Positions 15,314 through 24,087 of a DNA stretch of 64,000 bases are shown here, piece after piece. The stretch is from positions 26,210 through 90,209 of the forward strand of contig NZ_LIOL01000012.1 of assembly GCF_001418005.1 (NCBI RefSeq), read 5' to 3'. The translations under genes were made by a program, and so were the position numbers. The notes under the pieces are model-generated. The model saw only the letters and a list, made by a program, of their open reading frames with translations. It did no database searches and had not been told where the DNA came from. This stretch comes from Chelatococcus sambhunathii. GTDB lineage: Bacteria > Pseudomonadota > Alphaproteobacteria > Rhizobiales > Beijerinckiaceae. How positions within the stretch are numbered: the stretch's first letter is position 1; every line of letters begins with the position of its first letter.

Positions 15314-17602
15314 TCACGAGGTCTCCTCCGTCTGATAGACCCAGACCAGAGGGTTCTCGACCGGCAGCGCCGCGCCGCTCTGCGGGCACTTGTAGGTGCT
15401 GGGAAGGACCGGGATCCGGACGGGCACGACCTCGCCGGTGTCGGGGTCTGCCGTCTCTTCTCCGGTCGGGAACGTCATGCCCTCGACGCAGAGATAGCCG
15501 AACTTCGAGCGCGAGGTTGGCAGACCGAACGGCGCGCCATCGCGAACGAACTTGATGAAACCCTTCGTGGCCAGCACGCTGATCCGTTCGCGGATCGTGT
15601 CCTTGCCGCCGAGCCCGGCCTGGTTCTCGAAGCTCTCGGCGAATTGCAGCGCGGTATAGAGCCGGCCGGCCTTGGCCTGATCGAACAGAAGCTGCAGGAT
15701 GACGTCGTGCTTGCGGATGCGCTCGGCGTCGAGCTTCTCGCCGAACTCGCGACGCACGATCCGCTGGCCGGAACGATCGATTTCGACCCAACGCCCATCG
15801 GCCTTGTCGATGACCATCGGCTCGATGCCCGGGCCGTTGCGCAGCTCGAAATGCAGCATCCGCTCGGGCCGGTCTTCATCGGGCCGGTGCATGATGATGC
15901 CGGAGGTGTAGAAGCTGCGGAGCGATCCCGCGCCCGAGAGCGCCATGAACGGATCCTCGACCAACTGCTTCTTGGGTGTCTTGCGGGTGTGATGGCAGAG
16001 GATCAGGCCGGCATCCGGGGCTACGGCGTCCCGTAGGGCCTCGACCCGCTCCTGCAGGAAGAAGAGCATCGCGGTGTTGTCGTTCTCCCCGCCGCCGTCC
16101 GGACCCCCATCGAAGAGATTGCGGATCGGGTCGATGCAGAGGATATCGGGCGCGCCATGGCCGTAGTGGGCGCGAACCGCGGCGATGGTCAGGCCCACGC
16201 CGCCGGCGTCGAGCAGCATGCGGACCTTCGGCGTAGCGACGAGATTATCGCGCGCCGCAGCCAGGAGCGCCGGCTCGATCCGGATGGCCTGGAGGCGCTC
16301 CCGGAGGTAATGGTACTGGATCTCCGCCTGCAGATAGAAGATCCGCAAGGGCCGGCTCGGCGCAAAGCCGAGGAAGGGCACGCCCGCCGCCATGTGGACA
16401 AGCAGACTGATCAGGAAGTCGCTCTTGCCGACCTTGGGCGCGCCGCCGAGCACCAGCATCCCGCCGGGCGTCAGCAATCGCGGCGCGATGATGTCGTCGG
16501 GCATCGGGCTCACGTCGTCGAGCAGCGCGCCGAGCGTGAATACCGGCAGCGCGGACATCGGCGGCACGGCGATCCGTTCGAGAGCCGGTCCGTGGCGCTC
16601 TTCATGCAGCCGCCAGAGGCGCTGTGCTTCCGAGGCGAGACGTTCGAGCGGCCAGCTGGGACGGAGCTGGGCGGCGTTGTACTGGCAGATCGCCTCCCAA
16701 GCGTCGTCGCGGCTCATGCGGCCCTCATGCGCCATGCGGACGTAGTGGCCGATGGCGGCGCTCGCCCCCTGGAAGCGGGTCCAATCGTCTGATCCGCCTT
16801 CGCGGACGGGCGTCGTCAGGACATCGGTGATCGACGGCTTGTCCGTAGAGGGGCCTGGCTCGGATCCGACCCCGGCAAGCGGCGGCATGTCGGCGACGAC
16901 ATCCGCGAAGTCGCGCAGATGGACCTCGACCCGCGGGCTATGGCGGCGGATGTTGACCAGCCGCTTGAACCCACCCTTGTGATAGACCGAACCAGCCAGG
17001 CGGATCGGCTGGTGAGCCGATCGGAAATGCGTGTCGCCGCCCACCTTGACCGCGATGTCGCCGCGCAGCCGACAGAGAAGCGCGATATCCTCGCCCTCGG
17101 CCGGTTCGCTCAAGCGCCACCAGACATGCAGCTTGTCGAGACCGTCCGGCGTCCGGCCGCCGCTTTCGACGAGCAGTGTCGGCTCGCCGAGATGCCGGAG
17201 GAGGTGGTCGAGCTTGGCCACAATATCGCCGGCGTCGAGGTCGACCAGAACCGTCTGCATCTGCTGGACATCGGCGGCCTTGGCCTTGCCGGTCTCGGCG
17301 ACCGTTCCCGGCACCACATAGAAGGCCGCGCCCTCGCGCGCTGCCCAACCGGCGAAGGAAACCGCCTTCTCCAGCAAACTGTCGTCGATCTCGATCCAGG
17401 CGTTGTGGGGTCGGCCGTCTATGCCCTGGCCCTTGTCCACGAACCCGCGCAGGGGCACCCAGCCCTCGCAGTAACCGAAGACGACGTCGAGAAAGATGGC
17501 GATCTGCTCGGGATCCGGCTCGATGTCGAACGGATCGGCCTGCGGCGTAGCGTCGTTGAAGTCGCGCCAGGGGTTGAAGTGGACGATGTTGTCGTCGCTC
17601 AT
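15314..17602 (-). CDS. Replicative primase-helicase (AEP-like primase plus RepA-like AAA ATPase)
   Basis: This 762-residue protein carries two enzyme modules. Residues 1-230 resemble an archaeo-eukaryotic-type (RepB-like) primase: VDLDAGD at 120-126 supplies the two acids and KLHVWWRL at 158-165 the following histidine. Residues 355-640 form a RepA/AAA_25-like hexameric helicase with Walker A GGAPKVGKSD at 386-395, a CIDPIRNLF Walker B strand and ILCHHTRK. The C-terminus reads like a winged helix. It should start and drive prophage DNA replication. The ATG overlaps the stop of the nuclease gene, and the repeat-rich region immediately downstream may be its origin. Confidence 0.85.
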   Translation of the reverse strand: MSDDNIVHFNPWRDFNDATPQADPFDIEPDPEQIAIFLDVVFGYCEGWVPLRGFVDKGQGIDGRPHNAWIEIDDSLLEKAVSFAGWAAREGAAFYVVPGTVAETGKAKAADVQQMQTVLVDLDAGDIVAKLDHLLRHLGEPTLLVESGGRTPDGLDKLHVWWRLSEPAEGEDIALLCRLRGDIAVKVGGDTHFRSAHQPIRLAGSVYHKGGFKRLVNIRRHSPRVEVHLRDFADVVADMPPLAGVGSEPGPSTDKPSITDVLTTPVREGGSDDWTRFQGASAAIGHYVRMAHEGRMSRDDAWEAICQYNAAQLRPSWPLERLASEAQRLWRLHEERHGPALERIAVPPMSALPVFTLGALLDDVSPMPDDIIAPRLLTPGGMLVLGGAPKVGKSDFLISLLVHMAAGVPFLGFAPSRPLRIFYLQAEIQYHYLRERLQAIRIEPALLAAARDNLVATPKVRMLLDAGGVGLTIAAVRAHYGHGAPDILCIDPIRNLFDGGPDGGGENDNTAMLFFLQERVEALRDAVAPDAGLILCHHTRKTPKKQLVEDPFMALSGAGSLRSFYTSGIIMHRPDEDRPERMLHFELRNGPGIEPMVIDKADGRWVEIDRSGQRIVRREFGEKLDAERIRKHDVILQLLFDQAKAGRLYTALQFAESFENQAGLGGKDTIRERISVLATKGFIKFVRDGAPFGLPTSRSKFGYLCVEGMTFPTGEETADPDTGEVVPVRIPVLPSTYKCPQSGAALPVENPLVWVYQTEETS

Positions 17603-18366
17603 GCTGGCAGGCTCCAGCAGCGTTCCGCCCACGGGCACATCCGGCACGCGTGGAAGTCACGGGTCGTGGCGATGCGCGGCAGCAGATCCCCTGCATCCGT
17701 CGCCTGAAGGATCCGCACGGCGCGGTCGCTCATACGCTGTGCGAGCCCTGCGTCGAACGGCACGAGTTCGTGGTGCAGTTCGGCGGTGTCCTTGTTGATG
17801 GCGGTGAAGAGCGCGGGATTGTCGGAGATGCCGGGGACCTGCGCCTCCATGTAGGCCTGGTAGAGGGCGATCTGGGACGCGTAGACAGGCTTCGCGACAA
17901 CCACGCCCTTGGCCACGGTCTCGCGCCAGTTCCTGGCGTTCATCGTCTTGCATTCCCAGAGCGCGGGAACGCCGATGCCCAGCAGCTGGGGTGCAGCGGC
18001 GATGATCCCATCGACATGACCGCGGATGCGGCCACCAGCGACCGAGAAACCGAATTGCTCGCCGTCCGGACGGTTGCCCTTGCGGGTATAGAGATCGAAC
18101 CCGGCACCGCGCAGCCAGCGGATGGCAAGATCTTCGAGCGCGTGTCCGATCTCGAAGATCCGCAGAGTCTGCCCAGAGAACTCCAGGCCCTCATCCTTCG
18201 GCGCACCCGCGAACTCGAATTGCAGAGCGCGCTCACAGCCGTGTCCAAGGCGGGAGCCGCCGAGATAGGCCCTCGGCGCAACCGCCGCGCGTTCAGCAGC
18301 GATCGCCTCGTCGATCACCGCATTGATGCGTTCGGCGCAGGTGGGGCGGTGGTTATAGTCGAGCAT
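17599..18366 (-). CDS. PD-(D/E)XK nuclease with Cas4/AddB-like cysteines
   Basis: This 255-residue nuclease has GHVDG (Asp119) and ECKT (Glu138, Lys140), the PD-(D/E)XK triad. Four cysteines are placed like the iron-sulphur cluster of Cas4 and AddB: Cys44 in GHGCERAL and Cys241, Cys244, Cys250 in the C-terminal CRMCPWAERC. Such phage exonucleases process DNA ends for recombination. The neighbours (SF2 helicase, Sak4-like ATPase, primase-helicase) support a replication-recombination role. The stop overlaps the primase-helicase start by four bases. Confidence 0.85.
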   Translation of the reverse strand: MLDYNHRPTCAERINAVIDEAIAAERAAVAPRAYLGGSRLGHGCERALQFEFAGAPKDEGLEFSGQTLRIFEIGHALEDLAIRWLRGAGFDLYTRKGNRPDGEQFGFSVAGGRIRGHVDGIIAAAPQLLGIGVPALWECKTMNARNWRETVAKGVVVAKPVYASQIALYQAYMEAQVPGISDNPALFTAINKDTAELHHELVPFDAGLAQRMSDRAVRILQATDAGDLLPRIATTRDFHACRMCPWAERCWSLPA

Positions 18367-18821
18367 CAGAACGGCACCTCCGCGTCGGCGTCGGCTGCCA
18401 TGGCGTGCATGGCGTCCTGGAAGCCGCCGACGGCGACCTCGATGAGCGTGAGCACCTGCGCCTCCGTGAGGTCGGAGAAGCGCGCCTGCCAGCCGATTTC
18501 CTCCATGATCTCGGCGACCGGCTTCATGGCGGCGCGGATCGCCGCCTTCTCCTGTTCGGTGAGATCAACCATGGCCCAGCGCTCCCGCGCCAAGCGCGTC
18601 CAGAAGCCGTGGCAGGCCATCGAGCAGAACCAGACCGAGGGGCGCGGTTGCCCCGGGCGCGTACGCGCCCAGTTCGATGATTTTGGCGGCGAAGCCGCCG
18701 GGCGCACCGGGTCGAACCAGCCAAAGCCACGGGTGGGTCGCCGGCAGACAGCACAGAGCGTTCCACGCGGATGCCAGAGCCGCCGCCGGTCCTCGGCCGT
18801 GGTGGGGGAAACAGATGCCAT
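18366..18821 (-). CDS. DUF6511-like zinc-binding hypothetical protein
   Basis: This 151-residue protein begins MASVSPTTAEDRRRLWHP, followed by a treble-clef-like pattern CAVC (residues 23-26) ... WFCSMAC (about 64-70) that could bind zinc. The C-terminal half is helical and acidic (EQEKAAIRAAMKPVAEIMEEIGW). It may belong to DUF6511. It lies between the SF2 helicase and the Cas4-like nuclease with junctions of a few bases, so it belongs to the replication operon. No enzymatic motif was seen. Confidence 0.65.
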   Translation of the reverse strand: MASVSPTTAEDRRRLWHPRGTLCAVCRRPTRGFGWFDPVRPAASPPKSSNWARTRPGQPRPSVWFCSMACHGFWTRLARERWAMVDLTEQEKAAIRAAMKPVAEIMEEIGWQARFSDLTEAQVLTLIEVAVGGFQDAMHAMAADADAEVPF

Positions 18822-18824
18822 GGC

Positions 18825-20528
18825 TCATGCCGCCCTCCCTATGGCTGCTTCGGGCGCGGCATCGGCCGCGCCGAAGACGAGGGAGCGGATAGCGTCGCGG
18901 TTGAAGCGAAAGGCCAGCAGCGCCGATGCCTGATAGCGGGTGAGCCCGAAATCCTGCCGGTACTCCGGCGGCAGGAAGGCAAGCTGCCGGTCGGTGGGCG
19001 GCTGGTTCAACCAGCTGCGCGTCTTGTGGGCGCTCTCGTCGCTCTCATGCTCGTTGAGCCAATCGTCGGCCGCCGCGAGGCAAACGGTGCGTTCGCCCAC
19101 GGCCAACAGATGAGGCCGCTGCTTCTGCAGACCGCCGATGCCGTACCACCGGCCGTTCAGGAAGAAGACACCGCCCCAGGCATTGAAGCCGTTGGCGATG
19201 AGCGCGGCATCGTCGCCGAAGAGATCGCACCAACGGAAACTCGACCGCTTCAGGAGGTCGATCTCGGACATCACGAAGTCGCCGAGCGGCGCTGCTTCGC
19301 CGCCTTCGGGACGCTCCCAGACATGACCGCACAGCGGGCATTCGATGGTGGCGAGCGGCACGATGGCGCCGCAGTCCGGGCAATCCTTAGTGGGCGCTTC
19401 GCCGGAGGGCTCGCGACCGTTTAGGTCGACGTCCTGCTCCAGCGAACCGTGCAGCAGGGTCGAGGTGCCGAAATCCAGCACGATGCAGTCGGTCTTGATG
19501 ACGCCGGGATGCTCCTCGGGCGAGACCGTGCGCAGGCCCCGGCCGACCATCTGAATCATGGTCGACTTGTAGGAGCTCGGCCGCAGCAGCACGACGCAGC
19601 CCGTCGGCGGATGATCCCAGCCCTCGGTCAGTACCGCGACATTGACGACGACCCGCAGCTCTCCGGCGGCGTAGGCGTCGAGGGTCGTCTTGCGGTCGGT
19701 ATCGGCCATGTCGCCGTGGATCAGCCCAGCGGCGACACCGGCCGCGTTGAAAGCGGCGGTCACGTTGCGCGCGTGGTCCACGGTCGAGCAGAACACCACC
19801 GTCTGGCGCTCGCCCGCCTTTTCCCGCCAGTGGCGGATGACGGAGTGCGTGACCGGCGAACGGTTCATGATCGCGTCGACCTCGGCCATGTCGAAATCGT
19901 CTGCCGTGCGGCGCACCTTGGTGAGCTGGTCCTGGACGCCGACATCGATCACGAAGGTTCGCGGCGGCACGAGATGGCCGGACGCGATCAGCTCCCCGAT
20001 CCGGATCTGATCGGCGACGTTGGAGAACACCGGGCGCAGACCGCGCTTGTCGCCCCGATTGGGCGTCGCCGTGACGCCGTAGACCCGGCACTCGGGATTG
20101 CGCTGCAGCGCGGCGTCGATGATGCGGCGATAGCTGTCGGCGGCCGCGTGGTGCGCCTCGTCGATGACCAGGAGGTCGAGCGCGGGCAGCTGGTCGAGAT
20201 TGCCCGTACGCGCCAGCGTCGGCACCATCGCGAAGGTGACCTGTCCAGCCCACGACTTCTCCTTCGCATCGACGACCGAGGTCGTGATCTTCGGGTTCAC
20301 CCGCCCGAACTTGCTGCGGTTCTGAGCGGTCAGCTCGTCGCGGTGGGCGAGCACGCAGGCCTTGGCGCCCGTGCTCTTCGGGGTTTCGCCGACCATGCGA
20401 CCGACGACGCCTGAGAGCATGATCGTCTTGCCGGCTCCGGTCGGGGCGACGCCGAGGGTGTTTCCGTGTTCGTGGAGCGCGCGGACGCTGCGCTCGACGA
20501 ACTGCTTCTGGCGGGGACGCAGCAGCAT
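18825..20528 (-). CDS. SF2 DEAD/DEAH-box helicase
   Basis: This 567-residue superfamily 2 helicase has motif I APTGAGKT at residues 28-35, motif II VIDEAHH, motif III VTATPNRG, motif V VLTEGWDHP and motif VI QMVGRGLR. A four-cysteine zinc ribbon follows the helicase core (CPDCGAIVPLATIECPLCG). The protein is of the RadD/ResIII type used by phages in replication or recombination. The ATG at 20528 (MLLRPRQKQF) starts exactly at the helicase fold; upstream in-frame sequence is not protein-like. Confidence 0.92.
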   Translation of the reverse strand: MLLRPRQKQFVERSVRALHEHGNTLGVAPTGAGKTIMLSGVVGRMVGETPKSTGAKACVLAHRDELTAQNRSKFGRVNPKITTSVVDAKEKSWAGQVTFAMVPTLARTGNLDQLPALDLLVIDEAHHAAADSYRRIIDAALQRNPECRVYGVTATPNRGDKRGLRPVFSNVADQIRIGELIASGHLVPPRTFVIDVGVQDQLTKVRRTADDFDMAEVDAIMNRSPVTHSVIRHWREKAGERQTVVFCSTVDHARNVTAAFNAAGVAAGLIHGDMADTDRKTTLDAYAAGELRVVVNVAVLTEGWDHPPTGCVVLLRPSSYKSTMIQMVGRGLRTVSPEEHPGVIKTDCIVLDFGTSTLLHGSLEQDVDLNGREPSGEAPTKDCPDCGAIVPLATIECPLCGHVWERPEGGEAAPLGDFVMSEIDLLKRSSFRWCDLFGDDAALIANGFNAWGGVFFLNGRWYGIGGLQKQRPHLLAVGERTVCLAAADDWLNEHESDESAHKTRSWLNQPPTDRQLAFLPPEYRQDFGLTRYQASALLAFRFNRDAIRSLVFGAADAAPEAAIGRAA

Positions 20529-20535
20529 GGCCGCC

Positions 20536-21135
20536 TCACTGCGCCCAGGACGGGCGCGTGCCCGCCGCCGGTGCTGAAGATTGGGACATGGAGGGCTGGG
20601 AAGGCTGAGCCTGCGGCTGCGCTGCCACACCGGGCACGCCACCCATGAGAGCGGCATACTCCTTGTGATCCGGCGTCACGGCCGCGCGGATCTCGTTTTT
20701 CTCCTCGCCGTTGGTGTCGGTGCCAATGTCGATCCGCGCCACGAACTCGAGCCCGTCGAGATCGGCAAAGCCGCTGATGCGACGGGCGGCCTGGGCCTGA
20801 GCGGACGTGTCCTTGTCCGAAATGCCGCGCGCAGAGTTGAGCATGCCGCGGATCAGGCTGCGGCCCATGTTCGCCCAGTCCGGCCCCTTGGGGCTGTAGA
20901 GCCCGATCAGGGTGAAGATCTTGCGCCGGGCGTAGGGCCCTTCGAGAACCGTGAACTCGCCCGAGAGATAGACCGAGCCGGTGGTTCCCCGCGTGGCGTA
21001 TCCGCCGGTCCAGCCCTGCGCCGGATCGTCGAATCCGCCCGGGCGGATCGTCAGGCGCACCTTGGCCAGCGTGCCCTTGGGGATGATGCTGCTGTTCTGC
21101 TTGGCGTCGTTGAAGTCGTTCCAGGATCCAGACAT
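20536..21135 (-). CDS. Hypothetical phage recombination-module protein
   Basis: This 199-residue protein begins MSGSWNDFNDAKQNSSIIPKGTLAKVRLTIRPGG. A beta-rich N-terminal half (about residues 20-140) precedes a disordered Gln/Pro/Ser tail (QPQAQPSQPSMSQSSAPAAG). A beta-barrel followed by a flexible tail recalls single-strand DNA-binding proteins, and the position between a Sak4-like ATPase and a helicase fits that. I cannot identify a family with certainty. Confidence 0.65.
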   Translation of the reverse strand: MSGSWNDFNDAKQNSSIIPKGTLAKVRLTIRPGGFDDPAQGWTGGYATRGTTGSVYLSGEFTVLEGPYARRKIFTLIGLYSPKGPDWANMGRSLIRGMLNSARGISDKDTSAQAQAARRISGFADLDGLEFVARIDIGTDTNGEEKNEIRAAVTPDHKEYAALMGGVPGVAAQPQAQPSQPSMSQSSAPAAGTRPSWAQ

Positions 21136-21152
21136 GACTGGGGTCTCCTCGT

Positions 21153-22043
21153 TCAGGCGTCTTCGGAATGGGTGGGGGCGTCGGAGGTCGGCGCCGTCGC
21201 GGCCGGGGGCGGGCTGCGATAGGCCAGCCGCTCGAAGGCGGGCTTCACGGGCCCGCGGATCTTGGCCATCAGGCGGCCGAGATGAGGCTCCTCGATCAGG
21301 TCGAGACGGCCGGATCGATCCTTCGCCGGGAAGTTCCAGGGGTTGATCGTCTGGCAGACGAAGGCACGGTACGGCGCGCCGGACTCGTCCTTGATCTCCG
21401 CCATCGTCAGGACTTCATCGACGATGCCCGGCAGCTCGAGGCCGGTCTTCGAGCCGTCGATCTGCGGCTGGAAGATGCGCCGATTGAAGTCGTCGAGCTT
21501 CTCGTCGAGGATCCCGACGAACCAGACGTTCTTCGCCCGCGTGTGCTGGAGATGCGTGAGCCACGCGATCATCTCGCGGCCGTGCAGACCGTAGGCGCCG
21601 CGGACATCGGGCCTGCCGGTCTTCTCCGAGAATGCCTCGGGCTGCCCCTTGCACCATTGGAAGCAGAGCCGCCCGGCGACGGTGATCGAGTCGATGAAGA
21701 CCGTGTGGTAGCAGTCGAGCGAAGCCGGATCGCCGAAGCGCTCGCACACCGCCGCGAAGTGGGCCTCGCTGTAGACCTGGTCGTCCCGCAGCGCCGGATT
21801 GGGGCCGCCGATGAAGACCGCGAAATCACGGCACTCGGTCCATGTGCGCGGCCGGACGCTGTCGCCGGACCATCCCTCGATGGCGAGGTCGCCCGCCTCC
21901 AGGTCGATGAACAATGTAGTGGCGGGGTCGAGCGTCCAGAGAAGGCTGGTCTTGCCGATCCCGGACTTGCCGAAGATCGTGCCCTTGACGCCGCGCGGCT
22001 CGGCGAGACGCTGGTCGGCGGAAATGATCGGGAGGGCCATCAC
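21153..22043 (-). CDS. Sak4-like RecA-fold ATPase
   Basis: This 296-residue ATPase has Walker A FGKSGIGKTS at residues 24-33 and Walker B strands LFIDLEAGD and VFIDSITV. The AAA_24 family includes Sak4, a phage single-strand annealing recombinase related to RecA. No DNA-binding loop can be verified by eye. The C-terminus ends in an Ala/Pro tail. It starts at tandem ATGs overlapping the upstream stop, so it is coupled to the upstream small gene. Together with the nuclease and helicase it makes a phage recombination set. Confidence 0.8.
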   Translation of the reverse strand: MMALPIISADQRLAEPRGVKGTIFGKSGIGKTSLLWTLDPATTLFIDLEAGDLAIEGWSGDSVRPRTWTECRDFAVFIGGPNPALRDDQVYSEAHFAAVCERFGDPASLDCYHTVFIDSITVAGRLCFQWCKGQPEAFSEKTGRPDVRGAYGLHGREMIAWLTHLQHTRAKNVWFVGILDEKLDDFNRRIFQPQIDGSKTGLELPGIVDEVLTMAEIKDESGAPYRAFVCQTINPWNFPAKDRSGRLDLIEEPHLGRLMAKIRGPVKPAFERLAYRSPPPAATAPTSDAPTHSEDA

Positions 22044-22336
22044 TTGCCTCCCTTCGCCGCGATCAGGGCGTCGATCGCGACGTCCGCTCCCAGCGCGCCG
22101 GCCTTGCGGGCCTCGTCGTGGAGGGTGCGCACCGCGTCGATCTCGCGGTAGAGCGCCGATGCCCGCTCGTTCAGCCCGATGAGGGCGAAGGCCAGGTCGT
22201 CGATCGAGGCCGCCCCGACCGGCTTGACGGTCTCGTCGCGACGCTCGCCAAGGGCCGGCACCCGGATGGTCTCGGGCAGCTTGTCCAGCCCGTAATGGTG
22301 CTCGCGGAGCACCGCGAGCTTCTTCGTGATGCTCAT
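22040..22336 (-). CDS. Small helical hypothetical protein
   Basis: This 98-residue protein begins MSITKKLAVLREHHYGLDKLPETIRVP and is mostly helical with mixed charge (ASALYREIDAVRTLHDEARKAG). It overlaps its neighbours on both sides by about four bases in the recombination operon. It may be an accessory factor for the Sak4-like ATPase; no domain was recognised. Confidence 0.6.
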   Translation of the reverse strand: MSITKKLAVLREHHYGLDKLPETIRVPALGERRDETVKPVGAASIDDLAFALIGLNERASALYREIDAVRTLHDEARKAGALGADVAIDALIAAKGGK

Positions 22337-22821
22337 GACGTCACCTCGGTGTTCAGGGAAAGACGGAAGCTGGGCTTGCCGGTGCGGACGGTGCGCGCGT
22401 CCTCGAAGGCGGAGCGGATGTGGCTCGGCCAGGCCGCGAACTTGCGCTCGGGCACCTTGATCGCGACATCGACGTATTCGGTAGGGTCGTCGCCCTCGGC
22501 CCGGATGCGTTCGACGAGGGCGGCGAGCTTGTCCTGGTCCCAGTCGACGCGCTTCGGCAGATCGGCGATAACGGTGACCGCGCCGTCATCGAAGCGGACC
22601 GTGCCGGTGTCCTTGCCGGCAGCCTGGCGCGCTGCGTGGGCACGATCGCCGTACTTGAGCGCGACGGCCCCATCGAGCCAGTCGCAGACGGTCTTGGCGC
22701 GACGCAGAGCATCCGCGGCCTCGTCCTGCAAGAGGACGAGCTGCTCGGCGGGCAGAGCGGCGATGTCGCCGACGGCCATGCGCCGGAGCTCATCAAGGGA
22801 GATGCGGTTGGAGATCATCAT
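22333..22821 (-). CDS. Hypothetical phage protein with predicted coiled coil
   Basis: This 162-residue protein starts at tandem ATGs (MMISNRISLDELRRM). The helical first half (LPAEQLVLLQDEAADALRRAKTVCDWLDGAVALKYG) is followed by a mixed second half ending in FRLSLNTEVTS. The region TVRFDDGAVTVIADLPKRVDWDQDKLAALVERI resembles small phage proteins next to recombination functions, but I cannot name a family. The stop overlaps the next gene start. Confidence 0.6.
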   Translation of the reverse strand: MMISNRISLDELRRMAVGDIAALPAEQLVLLQDEAADALRRAKTVCDWLDGAVALKYGDRAHAARQAAGKDTGTVRFDDGAVTVIADLPKRVDWDQDKLAALVERIRAEGDDPTEYVDVAIKVPERKFAAWPSHIRSAFEDARTVRTGKPSFRLSLNTEVTS

Positions 22822-22831
22822 CACCACCCCC

Positions 22832-23041
22832 TCACGCCGCAGGCTTGCTGGGGTGGTCGGCAGTGCTCGCCCGGATCTGCTCGCGCTCGTACTCCTCGAC
22901 GTCTTCGAGGCGGTACACGACGCGACCGCCGAGCTTGACGAAGCGCGGGCCTTCGCCCGTCCAGCGCCAGCGCTCAAGCGTGCGGTGGCTGATGTTCCAG
23001 CGCGCAGCCAGGTCGATCTGGTTGAGGTGTTTCGTAGCCAT
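22832..23041 (-). CDS. AlpA/excisionase-type HTH protein
   Basis: This 69-residue MerR/AlpA-like helix-turn-helix protein contains DLAARWNISHRTLERWRWTGEGPRFVKLGGRVVYRLEDVEEYE, the typical excisionase-family core where the recognition helix is followed by a GGRVVYR wing. It probably regulates the leftward operon it heads or acts in excision. A close paralogue lies at 31576-31791 in the restriction island, sharing ISHRTLERWRW.GEGP.F.K.GGRVVYRL.DVEEYE. Confidence 0.85.
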   Translation of the reverse strand: MATKHLNQIDLAARWNISHRTLERWRWTGEGPRFVKLGGRVVYRLEDVEEYEREQIRASTADHPSKPAA

Positions 23042-23142
23042 TTGTGTCTCCTTCGGTTTTGGTCGAAAACCTGCGGAGACGATGGCTGGCCGGGAGGGAG
23101 AAAACCGACCCGGTCAGAGAGAGAAGAACAGAGAGAATTTCG

Positions 23143-24087
23143 TCAGAGCGCGAAGCCCCAGAGACCGTTCTCGGACTTCAGATAAGGTTCGAGGTCTGCC
23201 CATCGCTGCGCGCCAAATGCTTGACGCAGCGTCTTCGCGCTGGAATGGGCATGATCAAGGAGTTCCCGAGCGCTGAAGCGTCGGCCGTCCTGGTGTCCCT
23301 CAACCAGCTTGCGAATGATGGCGATATGGATGTCCGACTTGAGATCAATCGTGACGTTGCCATGGATGGTGAGTCGCTGCCCGCTCGGTGAGAGGGACAG
23401 GGGCGTATGAGGGCTGACAGCGGGTGTGCCATCGAGAGGTGCCGATAGGATTTCAGGGCTGACCGCCATTCCGTCATCGAAATCGATGGCATCGCCGATT
23501 TACACGACGAGGTGCCCCGGCAGCCCCGGTTCATGGAGCCGACCACTGGGCGTGCTGGTCAAGAGAATGCGGACATGGGGTGTTGGTCGCCTTCGGGCCG
23601 CATCAGCCACATCTGCCCAAATCCTCCGGTCCGAAAGGCGGCGCGCGAACCAGATCGGGACCCGCTGCGGGCGACGGCCGATGCGCGCGTCGCCAAGCTC
23701 CCACAAAGCTCGTGGAACGAGCGCTCTGGCACCGCCACGGGACGCAATGTCCAGCCCGACCAGCAAGCGGGCGAAAAGGACCGGGAAGTCCACCCCGTAG
23801 ACTCCCATCCGCTCTTTCGGGACATCGACCCAGCCAGCAGACGGGCTGAAGTATCCGTAGCCGTTCCGTTCCGAGGACCAGGACAGGGAAACCGGCTCGT
23901 CTTCGAAATCAGCCAGTGAGGCGGCCGCCGCGTTATGGCCATCGGGACGCAGCACATTCGCCGCCAGCAATTTCTCCGCGCTGTTGGCGTGATAGTCGGA
24001 GAGCACGGCGCCGGCGACTTTGGCATCCGCGCTCTCCACGATTGAGAGGAGCAGATCAACCGCCCTCCGATCAATCGACAACGACAC
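23143..24087 (-). pseudogene. Uncharacterised cassette gene 3, interrupted by one in-frame TAA
   Basis: A GTG start at 24087 opens a frame that stops at a TAA at 23502-23500 after 195 codons. The same frame continues without interruption through IGDAIDFDDGMAVSPEIL to 23143, so the parent protein would have about 314 residues. The N-terminal part contains LSWSSERNGYGYFSPSAGWVDVP. The C-terminal part resembles a winged helix (SDIHIAIIRKLVEGHQDGRRFSARELLDHA). A C-to-T change in a CAA codon would explain the stop. It may be a dead gene, two proteins or read-through. Its start overlaps the end of cassette gene 2. I do not recognise the family. Confidence 0.65.
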
